Shown here: positions 10,701 to 42,687 of the stretch, piece by piece | Position numbering within the stretch: position 1 is the stretch's first letter | How the letters are laid out: the number at the start of each line of letters is the position of its first letter | Source of the DNA: Pseudomonas ekonensis | GTDB lineage: Bacteria > Pseudomonadota > Gammaproteobacteria > Pseudomonadales > Pseudomonadaceae | Assembly (NCBI RefSeq): GCF_019145435.1 | Contig: NZ_JAHSTS010000001.1 | Coordinates: forward strand, 1,874,001-1,938,000 | Direction: 5' to 3' | DNA length: 64,000 nucleotides | Program-made: the position numbers and the translations under genes | Notes under the pieces: generated by a model | Seen by the model: only the letters and a program-made list of their open reading frames with translations | Told to the model about the DNA's origin: nothing | Databases searched by the model: none

Positions 10701-13700
10701 CGAAATCGAGACCCGGCTCGCCGCCTGCGCCGGCGTCAGCGAAGCCGTGGTGCGGGTGCGCGAGGCCGAACCTGGCGACAAGCGCCTGGTGGCCTGGTTC
10801 ACCGCGCACGACAACGATTCGCCGCCGACCGCCGCCGAGCTGAGCGCCGCCCTGCAAGGCCACCTGCCGGACTACATGATCCCGTCCGCCTTCGTGCGGG
10901 TGGACGCCTGGCCGCTGACCGCCAACGGCAAGCTGGACCGCAAGGCCTTGCCGGCGCCGGACCGGGCGGCGCTGATCAGCCGTGGTTTCGAAGCGCCGCA
11001 GGGGGAGGTCGAAACCGCCCTGGCGCAGATCTGGGCGAGCTTGCTCAAGGTCGAGCGCGTCGGTCGGCACGACCATTTCTTTGAACTGGGCGGCCACTCG
11101 CTGCTGGCGGTCAGCCTGATCGAACGCATGCGCCGGATCGGCCTGAGCACCGACGTGCGCGCCCTGTTCAGCCAGCCGACCCTGGCGGCGCTGGCCGCCT
11201 CCGTCGGCAGCGGACGCGAGATCGACGTGCCGGCCAACCGCATTCCCGACGGCTGCACGCACATCTCCCCGGACATGCTCACACTGACCGACCTGGATCA
11301 GGCCGCCATCGACCGCATCGTCGCCACGGTGCCGTTCGGCGCCGCCAACGTCCAGGACATCTACCCGCTGGCGCCGCTGCAAGAGGGCATCCTGTATCAC
11401 CACCTCAGCGCCGAAGAGGGCGACCCGTACCTGCTGCAATCGCGCATGGCCTTCGACAGCGTCGAGCGCCTGCATGCCTTCGCCGCCACGTTGCAGAAGG
11501 TCATCGCCCGTCACGACATCCTGCGCACCAGCGTGGTCTGGGAAGGCTTGCCGAGCCCGCAGCAAGTGGTCTGGCGCCATGCCGACCTGGCGTTGCAGCA
11601 CGTGGCGCTGGCGCCTGCGGACGGCGACATCCTCCAACAGCTGCACCAACGCTTCGACGCCCGCCGTCACCGCTTCGACCTGAGCCGCGCGCCGCTGCTG
11701 CGCATGGTCTACGCCGAGGATCCGGCGCAGCGACGGGTGGTGGCGATCGTGCTGTTCCATCACTTGATCCTCGACCACACCGCCATGGAGGTGGTGGGCC
11801 AGGAAATGCGCGCGTTCATGTTCGGCCGCGCCGACGCACTGGCCGCGCCGACGCCGTACCGCAACTATGTGGCACAGGCGCGGTTGGGCGCGGGCCAACA
11901 GGAACATGAGGCGTTCTTCCGCGACATGCTCGGCGACATCGACGAGCCGACGCTGCCCTTCGGCCTGCACGACGTGCAGGGCGACGGACGCGACATCGAG
12001 GAAGCCCAGAAACCGCTGGACGACGGCCTGAGCCTTCGCCTGCGCGGTCAGGCACGGCAACTGGGCGTCAGCGCCGCGAGCCTGATGCACCTGGCCTGGG
12101 CGCAAGTCGTGGGCGTGCTGGCCAATCGGCGCGACGTGGTGTTCGGCACCGTGCTGATGGGCCGGATGCAAGGCGGCGAGGGCGCCGACCGGACGCTGGG
12201 GGTGTTCATCAACACCTTGCCGTTGCGGGTCGATGTCGGCCAAGGCGTGCGCGACGGGGTCAAGGCCGTGCATGCCCGGCTCACCGCGCTGCTCGGCCAT
12301 GAGCATGCCTCGCTGGCCCTGGCCCAGCGTTGCAGCGGCGTGCCGGGCTCGTCGCCGCTGTTCAGCGCACTGCTCAACTACCGTTACAGCGCGGCCGAAC
12401 ACCAGGCCCGTGACGGCGAAGGGATCTGGGAGGGCGTGCAGCTGCTGGGCGGCGAAGAGCGCAGCAACTACCCGCTGACCCTGAGCGTCGATGACCGGGG
12501 CGAAGGGTTCGCCCTCGCGGTGCTGGCGGCGGGCGGGATCGGCGCGCAGCGCATCTGCGCCTACATGCACACGGCGCTGGAGCGCCTGGTCGAAGCGCTG
12601 GAACAGTCGCCGGAGGTGGCGCTGAACCGTCTGCCGATCCTCTCGACCGACGAGCAGGCGAGCCTGCTGGAAGGCTTCAACCCGCCGGTGACGGCCTATC
12701 CCCGGGGCGCGACGATCCATGCCCTGGTGGAGGCCCAGGCCGAGCGCAACCCGCAGGCGCCTGCGGTCATCCAGGGCGCGGAACAACTGACCTACGCTCA
12801 GCTCAACCGCCGCGCCAACCGCCTGGCCCATCACCTGCTCGGCCTCGGCGTGCGGCCGGACGACCGCATCGCGATCTGCGTGAACCGCAGCCCGGACATG
12901 CTGGTGGGGCTGCTGGCGATCCTCAAGGCCGGCGCCGGTTATGTGCCGGTGGATCCGGCGTACCCGGCCGAGCGCATCGCCTACCTGTTGCAGGACAGCG
13001 CCCCGGTGGCGGTGCTGGCGCAGACATCGACCCTGCACCTGACCGGCGCACTGCCGGTGGTGAACCTGGACGCCGGTGACTGGCAAGTGCAGCCGGACCG
13101 CAATCCGCAGGTGCCGACCCTGACCCCGGCGCACCTGGCCTACGTGATCTACACCTCAGGCTCCACCGGCCAGCCCAAGGGCGTGATGGTCGAGCACTCG
13201 ACCCTGGAGAACCTCGTGCACTGGCACGCCGAAGCCTTCGACCTGCACGCCGGCAGCCACACCGCCAGCGTCGCCGGGTTCGGCTTCGACGCCATGGCCT
13301 GGGAAGTCTGGCCGGCGCTGTGCATGGGCGCGACCCTGCACCTGCCGCCGGCCGCGGTCGGCAACGAGCACCTGGACGAACTGCTCGACTGGTGGCGCGC
13401 GCAGCCGTTGCAGGTGAGCTTTCTGCCGACGCCGGTGGCCGAGTACGCCTTCAGCCGCGAACTGCAGCACCCGACCTTGCGCACCTTGCTGATCGGCGGC
13501 GACCGGCTGCGTCAGTTCAACCGCGAGCAGACTTTCGCGGTGGTCAACAACTACGGCCCGACCGAAGCCACGGTGGTCGCCACCTCCGGGCCGGTCGAGG
13601 CGGGCGGCGCGTTGCACATCGGCAAGCCGATGGCCAACGCCCGGATCTACCTGCTGGATGAGCAGCAGCGTCCGGTGCCGGTCGGCGTGGCCGGCGAGCT

Positions 13701-16700
13701 GTACGTGGCCGGCGCCGGGGTGGCGCGGGGTTACCTGAACCGGGCGCCACTGACGGCCGAACGGTTCCTCGACGACCCGTTCAGCGATGAGCCCCAGGCG
13801 CGCATGTACCGCACCGGCGACCTCGCGCGCTGGCGGCCCGACGGCAATATCGAGTACCTGGGCCGCAACGACGATCAGGTGAAACTGCGCGGCGTGCGGG
13901 TCGAGCTGGGCGAAATCGAAGCGGCGCTGGCCCGCCATCCGGCGGTGCAGGAGGCCGTGGCGCTGGTGCGCGACGGGCAATTGCTGGCGTGGTTCACCGC
14001 CCAGGCAGCGGTCGGCATCGACGAGCTGCGCAGCCATCTGCACAGCCTGTTGCCGCAGGCGCTGGTGCCGGCGGCCTACGTGCGGCTCGACGCCTTGCCG
14101 CTGACCGCCAACGGCAAACTGGACCGCAGGGCCTTGCCCGAGCCGGGGCCGGACGCCTGGCTGAGCCGTGGCTACGAAGCGCCGCAGGGCCCGGTCGAGA
14201 CCGCGCTGGCGCAGATCTGGGCGGACGTGCTGAAAGTGGAGCAGGTCGGCCGCCACGACCACTTCTTCGAACTGGGCGGGCATTCGCTGCTGGCGGTGAG
14301 CCTGATCGAGCGCATGCGTCAGATCGGCCTGAGCACCGATGTGCGCGTGCTGTTCAGCCAGCCGACCCTGGCGGCGCTGGCCGCTGCGGTGGGCAGCGGG
14401 CGCGAAGTGGACGTGCCGCCCAACCGCATTGCGGACGGTTGCACCCGCATCACTCCGGACCTTCTGACCCTGATCGAACTGGATCAGGACAGCATCGACC
14501 GGGTGGTGGCCACGGTGCCGGGCGGTGCGGCCAACGTGCAGGACATTTACCCGCTGGCGCCGTTGCAGGAGGGGATTCTCTACCACCACCTGAGCGCCGT
14601 GGAGGGCGACCCGTACCTGCTGCAATCGCGGTTGGCGTTCGACAGCCCGGCGCGGCTGGCGACCTTCGCCGCGGCGCTCGATCAAGTCATCGCACGGCAC
14701 GACATCCTGCGCACCGGCGTGGTCTGGCAGGGGCTGGCGACGCCGGTGCAGGTGGTCTGGCGCCATGCCGCGCTGTCGCTCGAAGCGGTGACGGTGGATC
14801 CGGCGCAGGGGGACGTGGCCGGGCAGTTGCAGGCGCGGTTCGATGCGCGGCAGGTGCGGCTGGACATCAGTCAGGCGCCGATGATGCGGCTGGTGCATGT
14901 GCAGGATCCGGCCAACGGCCGGGTGGTGGCCACGCTGCTGTTCCACCACATCAAAATGGACCACACGGCCATGGACACGGTGCGCCAGGAAATCCAGGCC
15001 ATCATGCAGGGCGACGACCGCGTGCCCGTGGCTTCGGTGCCGTATCGCAACTATGTGGCCCAGACCCGTTTAGGCACCCGCGAGCAGGAGCACGAAGCGT
15101 TCTTCCGTGACCTGCTCGGCGATGTCGACGAGCCGACGCTGCCGTTTGGCTTGCTGGATGTGCAGGGGGGCGGGCATGACCTCGAAGAGGTCCGCCAGAT
15201 GTTGCCTTCGGCGCTGTCCCTGCGTCTGCGCAGCCAGGCGCGACTCGCGGGGGTGAGCGCGGCCAGCCTGTTCCACCTGGCGTGGGCACGGGTGCTGGGC
15301 GCCGCGTCCGGCCAGGATCGGGTGGTGTTCGGTACCGTGCTGCTGGGCCGGATGCAGGCCGGCGCTGGCGCCGACCGTGCGCTGGGGATGTTCATCAATA
15401 CCCTGCCGTTGCGGGTGGATCTGGGCGAGACCGGCGTGCGCATCGGCGTCAAGACAACCCATGAACGGCTGACGGCGCTGTTGGGGCATGAGCATGCCTC
15501 GTTGGCCCTGGCCCAGCGTTGCAGCGGCGTGCCGGTGCCGTCACCGTTGTTCAGCGCGATCCTCAACTACCGTCACAGCGAAAACGACGAGCCGCAACAG
15601 GCGGTGCGCCAGGCTTGGGAGGGCATCGAGACCCTCGCCAGTGAAGGGCGCACCAACTATCCGTTGTCGCTGAATGCCGATGACCTGGGCCGCGACTTCA
15701 GAATCACGGCGATGGCCCCGGTTCGCATCGGCGCCGCGAAGGTGTGCGGCTACATGCAACAGGCGCTGACGGCGCTGGTCGACGCCTTGGAGCAGTCACC
15801 GCAGCAACCGTTGAACCGGCTGGCGGTGCTGCCGGACGAGGAGCGCCGCCAGGTGCTGCACGGCCTCAACGCCGCCGAGATCGGCCACGACCTGGAGCAG
15901 ACCGTCCACGCGCTGTTCGAGGCCCGGGCGCAACGTTCGCCGCTGGCCGTGGCGGTGCAGTGCGGCGGGCAGCGCCTGAGCTACGCCGAGCTGGACGGGC
16001 AGGCCAACCGCCTGGCCCGTCACCTGCAAGGCCTGGGCGTCGGGCCGGACTCGCGTGTGGCGATCTGCGTCGAGCGCGGGCCGGACATGGTGGTCGGGCT
16101 GCTGGCGATCCTCAAGGCCGGCGGTGCCTATGTGCCGCTGGATCCGGGCTACCCGGCCGAGCGCCTGGCCTACATGCTCAAGGACAGCGCAGCGGTGGCC
16201 GTGCTGATGCACGGCGCCACCCGCGCCCTGCTGGAGGGCACCGGGGTGGCGCAGATCGACCTCGACCGCTGCACCTGGCAGGCCAACCCGGACACGGCCC
16301 CGCCGGTGTCGGGCCTGAGCCCGTCGAACCTGGCCTACGTGATCTACACCTCCGGCACCACCGGGCGGCCGAAAGGCGTGATGGTCGAACACCGCAGCCT
16401 GGTCAACCTGGTGCGCTGGAGCGCCCGGCACTGCCCGCAGGCGGCGGACGGCGCCCTGTTGCAGAAGACGCCGTACAGTTTCGACGCGTCGGTGTGGGAG
16501 CTTTTCTGGCCGCTGACCGCCGGCCTGCGGCTGGTGCTGGCCGGTCCGGACGACCACCGCGACCCGGCCGAACTCGTGCGTCTGGTCATCGAGCAGCGCA
16601 TCAGCGTGATCCAGTTCGTGCCGGCGCTGCTGCAGCAATTCATCGAGCTTGAGCAGGCCGGCCAGTGCACCCGTCTCACCGATGTGTTCTGCGGCGGCGG

Positions 16701-17654
16701 GGAACTGACCGCCGCGCTGGTGCGCAAGGTGCGCGAGCGTCTGCCGCAAGTGCGGCTGCACAACGTCTACGGCCCGACCGAAGCCACGGTGGATGCGACG
16801 GTGTGGACGCTGGATCCGTCCGCTGCGGTTGCGCAGCACGCGCCGCCCATCGGCCGCGCCGTGGACAACACGCTGCTGTACGTCCTGGATTCCGGGCAAC
16901 AGCCGGTGCCGCTGGGTGTGGCGGGCGAGCTGTACATCGGCGGGGTGCAGGTGGCCCGGGGTTACATGGGCCGATCGGACCTGACCGGCGAGCGTTTCCT
17001 CAAGGATCCGTTCAGCGGCCGGCCGGGCGCCCGGATGTACCGCACCGGCGACATCGTCCGGTACGGGGCCGACGGCCAGCTTGAGTACCTGGGGCGCAAC
17101 GACGATCAAGTGAAACTGCGCGGGCTGCGCATCGAACCGGGCGAAATCCAGGCGTGCCTGGAGCAGGCCGACGGCGTGCGCGAGGCGGTGGTGCTGATCC
17201 GCGAAGAGGCGTCCGCAGACAAGCGGCTGGTGGCCTACTGCACCGGCGAGCGGCAAGACGCCGCGAGCCTGCGCAGCCATCTGCTGGCGCGTTTGCCGGA
17301 CTACATGGTGCCGACCGCGTTCGTGCACCTGGAGGCGTTGCCGCTGAGCCCCAACGGCAAGCTTGACCGCCGGGCGCTGCCGGCACCGGACGAGTCCTCG
17401 GTCATCACCCGCGAATACGAAGCCCCGCAGGGTGAAACGGAAATCATCCTCGCGCGGCTGTGGGCCGAACTGCTCAAGGTGGAGCGGATCGGCCGGCACG
17501 ACCATTTCTTCGAATTGGGCGGGCACTCGCTGCTGGCGGTCAGTCTGATCGGCCGGTTGCGACAAGAAGGCATGGAAGCCGACGTCAGGGCGCTGTTCGA
17601 ACACCCGACCCTGGCCGGTTACGCGGCAACTACGGAAAGAATGGAGATCGTTCT

Positions 17655-17658
<4 letters not shown>
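4591..17658 (+). CDS. Non-ribosomal peptide synthetase 2, four modules (Thr-Ile-Leu-Gln)
   Basis: A 4355-residue synthetase with the order docking domain, then four C-A-T modules, and no release domain. I chose the ATG at 4591 because it directly opens a TubC-type N-terminal docking domain, with a weak AGG six bases upstream. The in-frame ATG at 4549 would add 14 residues with no family match. All four A domains keep the core motifs (for example YTSGSTGxPKG) and all four T domains carry GGHSLLAV. Three of the four C domains have the full dual C/E signature. The first reads LHLSAAEGD instead. The protein should accept the Leu-Glu acyl-dipeptide from NRPS1 and hand a hexapeptide to NRPS3. Its stop codon overlaps the GTG start of NRPS3 (GTGA), so the two are translationally coupled. 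Confidence 0.97.
4785..7990 (+). other. NRPS module 3 (C-A-T), predicted Thr
   Basis: The code is DFWNIGMVHK, a standard threonine code. The C domain active site is HHMIMDH. Its extended N-terminal motif is LHLSAAEGD, lacking the first His of the dual C/E signature, so epimerization of the incoming Glu is likely but not certain. The following C domain is dual, so this residue should become D-allo-Thr. It is the only Thr in the peptide and the natural hydroxyl for ring closure. Confidence 0.88.
8020..11215 (+). other. NRPS module 4 (C/E-A-T), predicted Ile/Val
   Basis: The extended C motif is HHLATVEGD (dual C/E). The A domain has an unusual A4 region (FDASTMDVW) and reads D-A-M-F-L-G-C-T-Y-K, an aliphatic pocket that I interpret as Ile (Val or Leu possible). 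The A domain is closely similar to that of module 11 in NRPS3. Confidence 0.75.
11245..14405 (+). other. NRPS module 5 (C/E-A-T), predicted Leu
   Basis: The code DAWFLGNVVK is complete and matches leucine. The extended C motif is HHLSAEEGD (dual C/E), so the preceding Ile should be epimerized. The T domain carries HDHFFELGGHSLLAV. Confidence 0.9.
14420..17640 (+). other. NRPS module 6 (C/E-A-T), predicted Gln
   Basis: The code reads DAWQFGVVDK, matching glutamine-type codes of pseudomonads (Glu cannot be excluded). The extended C motif is HHLSAVEGD (dual C/E). The A3 motif is YTSGTTGRPKG, with Thr in place of the second Ser. The T domain is followed by only a short tail before the stop. Confidence 0.78.
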
Positions 17659-38714
<21,056 letters not shown>

Positions 38715-38731
38715 GCGGTGTTTCTCCAACC

Positions 38732-38754
38732 GGGCCCGGTCACCGACCGGGCCC
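38732..38754. other. Perfect intercistronic hairpin between NRPS3 and macA
   Basis: A ten-base-pair perfect stem (GGGCCCGGTC / GACCGGGCCC) encloses a three-base loop, 18 bases after the NRPS3 stop and 26 before macA. There is no T-run after it, so it is not a classical terminator. It may shield or process the message or reduce read-through to the exporter. Confidence 0.7.
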
Positions 38755-38780
38755 AATCCTGAACGGAATTGTGGTCATTT

Positions 38781-39929
38781 ATGGAACAGTCGAAGTTGCG
38801 CAAAGTCGGTCTGGCAGTGGCGCTGACGCTGGTGGCCGGGCTGGTGTTCTACACGGTGCAGGCACCGGCCGAGGCGCCGCAGTACCTGACCGCCACGGTG
38901 GAACGCGGTGACATTGAAAACGCGGTGCTGGCCACCGGTCTGCTGGAGGGCATCCGCCAGGTGGACGTCGGCGCCCAGGTCTCGGGGCAACTGAAGTCGC
39001 TCAAGGTCAAGGTCGGCGACAAGGTGAAGAAGGGCCAGTGGCTGGCGGAGATCGATCCGCTGGTGCTGCAGAACACCCTGCGCCAGGCCCTCGTCGACGA
39101 AGAGAACCTGCAGGCCCAGCGCCGGGCGACCCAGGCCCAGCTCAAGCAGACCAAGGCGATCTACGAGCGCTACCGGGATCTGCAGGACGACGCGTCGATC
39201 TCGCGGCAGGACTTCGAGACCGCGCAGTCGAACTACGAAGTGCAGGCGGCCAACCTGCTGGCGCTGGAGGCGCAGATCAAGAGCGCGCACATCCAGATCG
39301 ACACCGCCAAGGTCAACCTGGCCTACACCCGGATCGTCGCGCCCATCGACGGCGACGTGGTGGGCATCGTCACCCAGGAAGGCCAGACCGTGATCGCCAG
39401 CCAGTTGGCGCCGGTGCTGCTGAAACTGGCGGATCTGGACACCATGACGGTCAAGGCCCAGGTGTCGGAGGCCGACGTCATTCACATCGCGCCGGGGCAG
39501 GAGGTGTACTTCACCATCCTCGGCGAGGACAAGCGCTATTACGGCAAGCTGCGCGGCACCGAGCCTGCGCCGCAGAACTTCCTCGAAACCCCGCCGGCCG
39601 GCACGCCGAAGCAGAGCACGGCGGTGTTCTACAACGCCCTGTTCGACGTGCCCAACCCCGACCACCGCCTGCGCATCGCCATGACCGCCCAGGTACGGGT
39701 GGTGCTCGACACCGCCAAGTCGGTGCTGACCGTGCCGGTGGCGGCGCTGGGGCCGCGCAACGCCGACGGCAGCTTCCCGGTGCGGGTGCTGGACGCCAAG
39801 GGCCATGCCCAGGCGCGCAACGTGCAGACCGGCATCAACAACAACGTCAAGGTGCAGATCAACCAGGGCCTGACCGAAGGCGACCGGGTGGTGATCGGCG
39901 ATCCGGTGACCCGCACGGCAGGGGCGTGA
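38781..39929 (+). CDS. macA: MacA-like periplasmic adaptor of the lipopeptide exporter
   Basis: A 382-residue membrane-fusion protein that should link the MacB ABC transporter to an outer-membrane channel. It starts with a short positive stretch and one N-terminal membrane anchor (VGLAVALTLVAGLVFYTV). A lipoyl half-motif (VDVGAQVSGQL), a long coiled-coil hairpin (about residues 95-185), the second lipoyl half (RIVAPIDGDVVGI) and beta-barrel domains follow. I chose ATG 38781 over the in-frame TTG 38769 because it gives the usual N-terminus. The Shine-Dalgarno is weak. It lies 66 bases after NRPS3 and 2 bases before macB. In viscosin-, massetolide- and arthrofactin-type clusters the macAB pair occupies this place and exports the lipopeptide. 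The outer-membrane partner is not in the window. Confidence 0.93.
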   Translation: MEQSKLRKVGLAVALTLVAGLVFYTVQAPAEAPQYLTATVERGDIENAVLATGLLEGIRQVDVGAQVSGQLKSLKVKVGDKVKKGQWLAEIDPLVLQNTLRQALVDEENLQAQRRATQAQLKQTKAIYERYRDLQDDASISRQDFETAQSNYEVQAANLLALEAQIKSAHIQIDTAKVNLAYTRIVAPIDGDVVGIVTQEGQTVIASQLAPVLLKLADLDTMTVKAQVSEADVIHIAPGQEVYFTILGEDKRYYGKLRGTEPAPQNFLETPPAGTPKQSTAVFYNALFDVPNPDHRLRIAMTAQVRVVLDTAKSVLTVPVAALGPRNADGSFPVRVLDAKGHAQARNVQTGINNNVKVQINQGLTEGDRVVIGDPVTRTAGA

Positions 39930-39931
39930 GC

Positions 39932-41887
39932 ATGACCGAACCGTTGCTGCAACTGAGCGGCATCCGCCGCAGCTTCACCGCCGGCGACCGTGAGTTCCTG
40001 GCGCTGAACGACATCAGCCTGACCATCGAGGCCGGGGAAATGGTCGCGATCATCGGCGCCTCGGGCTCCGGCAAATCGACCCTGATGAACCTGCTCGGCT
40101 GCCTCGACTACGCCACCGCCGGCAGCTACAAGATCAACGGCCAGGAAACCCGCGACCTGGACAACCAGGCCCTGGCCGAACTGCGCCGCGACCATTTCGG
40201 CTTCATCTTCCAGCGCTACCACCTGCTGCCGCACCTGAGCGCGGTGCACAACGTCGAGATGCCGGCGATCTACGCCGGCACCCCGGAACCGCAACGCCAC
40301 GCCCGGGCCAAGGAACTGCTGGCGCGGCTGGGGCTGGACGGCCATCTCACCCACCGGCCCAGCCAGCTCTCCGGCGGCCAGCAGCAGCGGGTGAGCATCG
40401 CCCGGGCGTTGATGAACGGCGGCGAAGTGATCCTCGCCGACGAACCCACCGGCGCCCTCGACACCGCCAGCGGCAAGGAAGTGATGCGCATCCTGCTTGA
40501 GCTGCACGCCGCCGGGCACACGGTGATCCTGGTGACCCACGACCCGAAGGTCGCGGCCAACGCCGAGCGGATCATCGAAGTCAGCGACGGCGAGATCCTC
40601 AGCGACCGGCGCAACGAACGTGCCCCCGATGCGCTGCCCAACGACACCGCCGCCGCGCCCAGGCCCAACGCCACAAGGCGCCTGGTGGCGAGCCTGGGGC
40701 TGTTCAAGGAAGCGTTCAACATGGCCTGGGTCGCGCTGGTCTCGCACCGCATGCGCACGTTGCTGACCATGCTCGGCATCGTCATCGGCATCACCTCGGT
40801 GGTGTCGATCTCGGCCATCGGCGAGGGCGCCAAGCGCTACGTGCTCAACGACATCCAGGCCATCGGCAGCAACACCATCGACATCTACCCCGGCGCCAGT
40901 TTCGGCGACAGCCGCTCAGGCGCCATCGAAACCCTGGTGCCCGCCGACGTGACCGCGCTGAACGGCTTGTACTACGTCGACAGCGCCACTCCGGTGGTGG
41001 GGCGCAACCAGTTGCTGCGCTACCGCAACATCGACGTCGATGCCCAAGTCAACGGCGTCAGCCACCAGTACTTCCAGGTGCGCGGGATCAAGATGGAGGC
41101 GGGCATCCCGTTCAGCGACAGCGATGCCCGGCGCCAGGCGCAGATGGTGGTGATCGACTACAACACCCGCCACCGGCTGTTCGGCGAAGGCGTCGATCCG
41201 CTGGGGCAGGTGATCCTGATCGGCAACCTGCCGTGCACGGTGATCGGCGTGGCGGCGGAGAACCGCAACCTGTTCGCCAGCAAGACCCTCAACGTGTGGG
41301 TGCCGTACGAAACCGCCGCCGGGCGCCTGCTGGGCCAGCGTTACCTGGACAGCATCAGCGTGCGCATCAAGGACGGCCAGCCGAGCAAAGTGGTGGAAGA
41401 CAACGTCACCAAACTGATGCTGCAGCGCCACGGCACCAAGGACTTCTTCACCAACAACCTCGACAGCGTCATGCAGACCGTGGAGAAGACCAGCCGCTCG
41501 CTGGCCTTGCTGCTGTCGCTGATCGCGGTGATTTCCCTGGTGGTGGGCGGCATCGGCGTGATGAACATCATGCTGGTGTCGGTCACCGAGCGCACCCGCG
41601 AGATCGGCATCCGCATGGCCGTCGGCGCCCGGCAGTCGGACATCCGCCAGCAGTTTTTGGTGGAGGCGGTGATGGTCTGCCTGCTCGGCGGCGCCGTCGG
41701 CATCGCCTTGAGCTACGCCATCGGTCACCTGTTCTCGGTGTTCATCAAGGAATGGGAAATGGTGTTCTCGCCGCTGGCGGTGCTCACCGCCGTGGTGTGT
41801 TCGAGCCTGATCGGCATCGTTTTCGGCTTCGTCCCGGCGCGCAACGCGTCCAGGCTCGACCCGATCGAGGCGCTGGCCCGGGACTGA
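39932..41887 (+). CDS. macB: MacB-like ABC transporter, fused ATPase and permease
   Basis: A 651-residue inner-membrane exporter subunit. The N-terminal ATPase has Walker A GASGSGKST, signature LSGGQQQR, Walker B VILADEPTGALD and switch VTHD. A linker (about 235-270) leads to the first transmembrane helix (TLLTMLGIVIGITSVVSI), a large periplasmic domain (about 300-520) and three C-terminal helices with the conserved RTREIGIRMAVGA loop. This is the standard MacB layout and length. It starts two bases after the macA stop, so the pair is co-translated. It uses ATP to drive periplasmic export through MacA and a TolC-like channel. The lipopeptide is the inferred substrate from its position. Confidence 0.95.
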   Translation: MTEPLLQLSGIRRSFTAGDREFLALNDISLTIEAGEMVAIIGASGSGKSTLMNLLGCLDYATAGSYKINGQETRDLDNQALAELRRDHFGFIFQRYHLLPHLSAVHNVEMPAIYAGTPEPQRHARAKELLARLGLDGHLTHRPSQLSGGQQQRVSIARALMNGGEVILADEPTGALDTASGKEVMRILLELHAAGHTVILVTHDPKVAANAERIIEVSDGEILSDRRNERAPDALPNDTAAAPRPNATRRLVASLGLFKEAFNMAWVALVSHRMRTLLTMLGIVIGITSVVSISAIGEGAKRYVLNDIQAIGSNTIDIYPGASFGDSRSGAIETLVPADVTALNGLYYVDSATPVVGRNQLLRYRNIDVDAQVNGVSHQYFQVRGIKMEAGIPFSDSDARRQAQMVVIDYNTRHRLFGEGVDPLGQVILIGNLPCTVIGVAAENRNLFASKTLNVWVPYETAAGRLLGQRYLDSISVRIKDGQPSKVVEDNVTKLMLQRHGTKDFFTNNLDSVMQTVEKTSRSLALLLSLIAVISLVVGGIGVMNIMLVSVTERTREIGIRMAVGARQSDIRQQFLVEAVMVCLLGGAVGIALSYAIGHLFSVFIKEWEMVFSPLAVLTAVVCSSLIGIVFGFVPARNASRLDPIEALARD

Positions 41888-41900
41888 GCGGGCGCCCATG

Positions 41901-41932
41901 AAAAAACCGCCCTCCGTTGCCGGGGGGCGGTT
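41901..41932 (-). terminator. Rho-independent terminator of the methyltransferase gene
   Basis: Read on the minus strand, an eight-base-pair stem (AACCGCCC / GGGCGGTT) is followed by a run of six T, starting ten bases after the methyltransferase stop. On the plus strand the stem lacks a following T-run but still lies 17 bases after macB, so it may also hinder macB read-through. Confidence 0.85.
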
Positions 41933-41941
41933 GGGCGATGG

Positions 41942-42619
41942 TCAGCGATCCTTCCAGGCGATCCAGCCCTTGAAGGTGAACCCCGCGTAGAACAGCTCGG
42001 TGCCGTGAAAGCCGGCTTCCTTGAGCAGCGCTTCATCCGCTTCGGGCGACAGCACCGGCAGTTGCGCGGCAATGGCGCTGATCGCGCGTTCGGCGTCGGC
42101 CGCCGGCACGCCGGAGTCCACGGCGTAGGCGGCATAGCGCTTGAGCCAGCGGGCCTTGTCGGCCGGGGCTTGGGGGAAGCTGTGATGGGCGACGATCAGC
42201 GGCGCGCCGGGGGCCAGTCGCCGATGGATCTCGCGCAGGGTGCGCAAGCGTTCTTCGGCCGGGATGAAATGCAGGGTGAGCAGGCAGGTGGCGGCGTCGA
42301 ACGGGCCGGGTGGAGCGCTGTCGATGTAGCCTTCGTGCAAAAGCGCCCGGTCGGCGAGCGGGCCCAGGGTGGCCTGCGCCAGTTTGAGCATCTCGGCGGA
42401 CGGGTCGACGCCGACGAACCGCCACAGGGGCTGGCGGTCGGCGAACTTCTTCAGCTCAAGGCCACCGCCGGCGCCGAGCACCAGAACGTTTGCGGCACCG
42501 GGCAGGTGTTCAGCCAGCAGCAGCGTGGCCATGCGTTGCAGGGATTCGAAGCCGGGCACCAGGCGCACCGGTCCTTCGGCGTAACGGGCAACGGCTTCGG
42601 GGTCTGAAAACCACGTCAT
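41942..42619 (-). CDS. Class I SAM-dependent methyltransferase
   Basis: A 225-residue soluble protein of the UbiE/Methyltransf_12 type. The SAM-binding motif I is VLVLGAGGGLELKKF (about residues 45-60), followed by an acidic residue in FVGVDPSAEM and a motif IV-like DAATCLLTLHF. GGAG stands seven bases before the ATG. The gene sits alone between macB and the LuxR regulator, transcribed towards macB and ended by a strong terminator. No E- or N-methylation domain is present in the NRPSs, so a role in tailoring the lipopeptide is conceivable. However, known sister products are not methylated, and a housekeeping role is equally possible. Confidence 0.88.
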   Translation of the reverse strand: MTWFSDPEAVARYAEGPVRLVPGFESLQRMATLLLAEHLPGAANVLVLGAGGGLELKKFADRQPLWRFVGVDPSAEMLKLAQATLGPLADRALLHEGYIDSAPPGPFDAATCLLTLHFIPAEERLRTLREIHRRLAPGAPLIVAHHSFPQAPADKARWLKRYAAYAVDSGVPAADAERAISAIAAQLPVLSPEADEALLKEAGFHGTELFYAGFTFKGWIAWKDR

Positions 42620-42687
42620 GACAGCTCCGGTCGACAGGGGAAACCCCTGACCCTACCGGGCTGCCGTGACGCTGGCAATCCTGCGTG

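Noticed and set aside
17460..17654. Earlier start for NRPS3
   Set aside because: It would overlap the NRPS2 T domain in another frame. GTG 17655 has a ribosome site and overlaps the NRPS2 stop.
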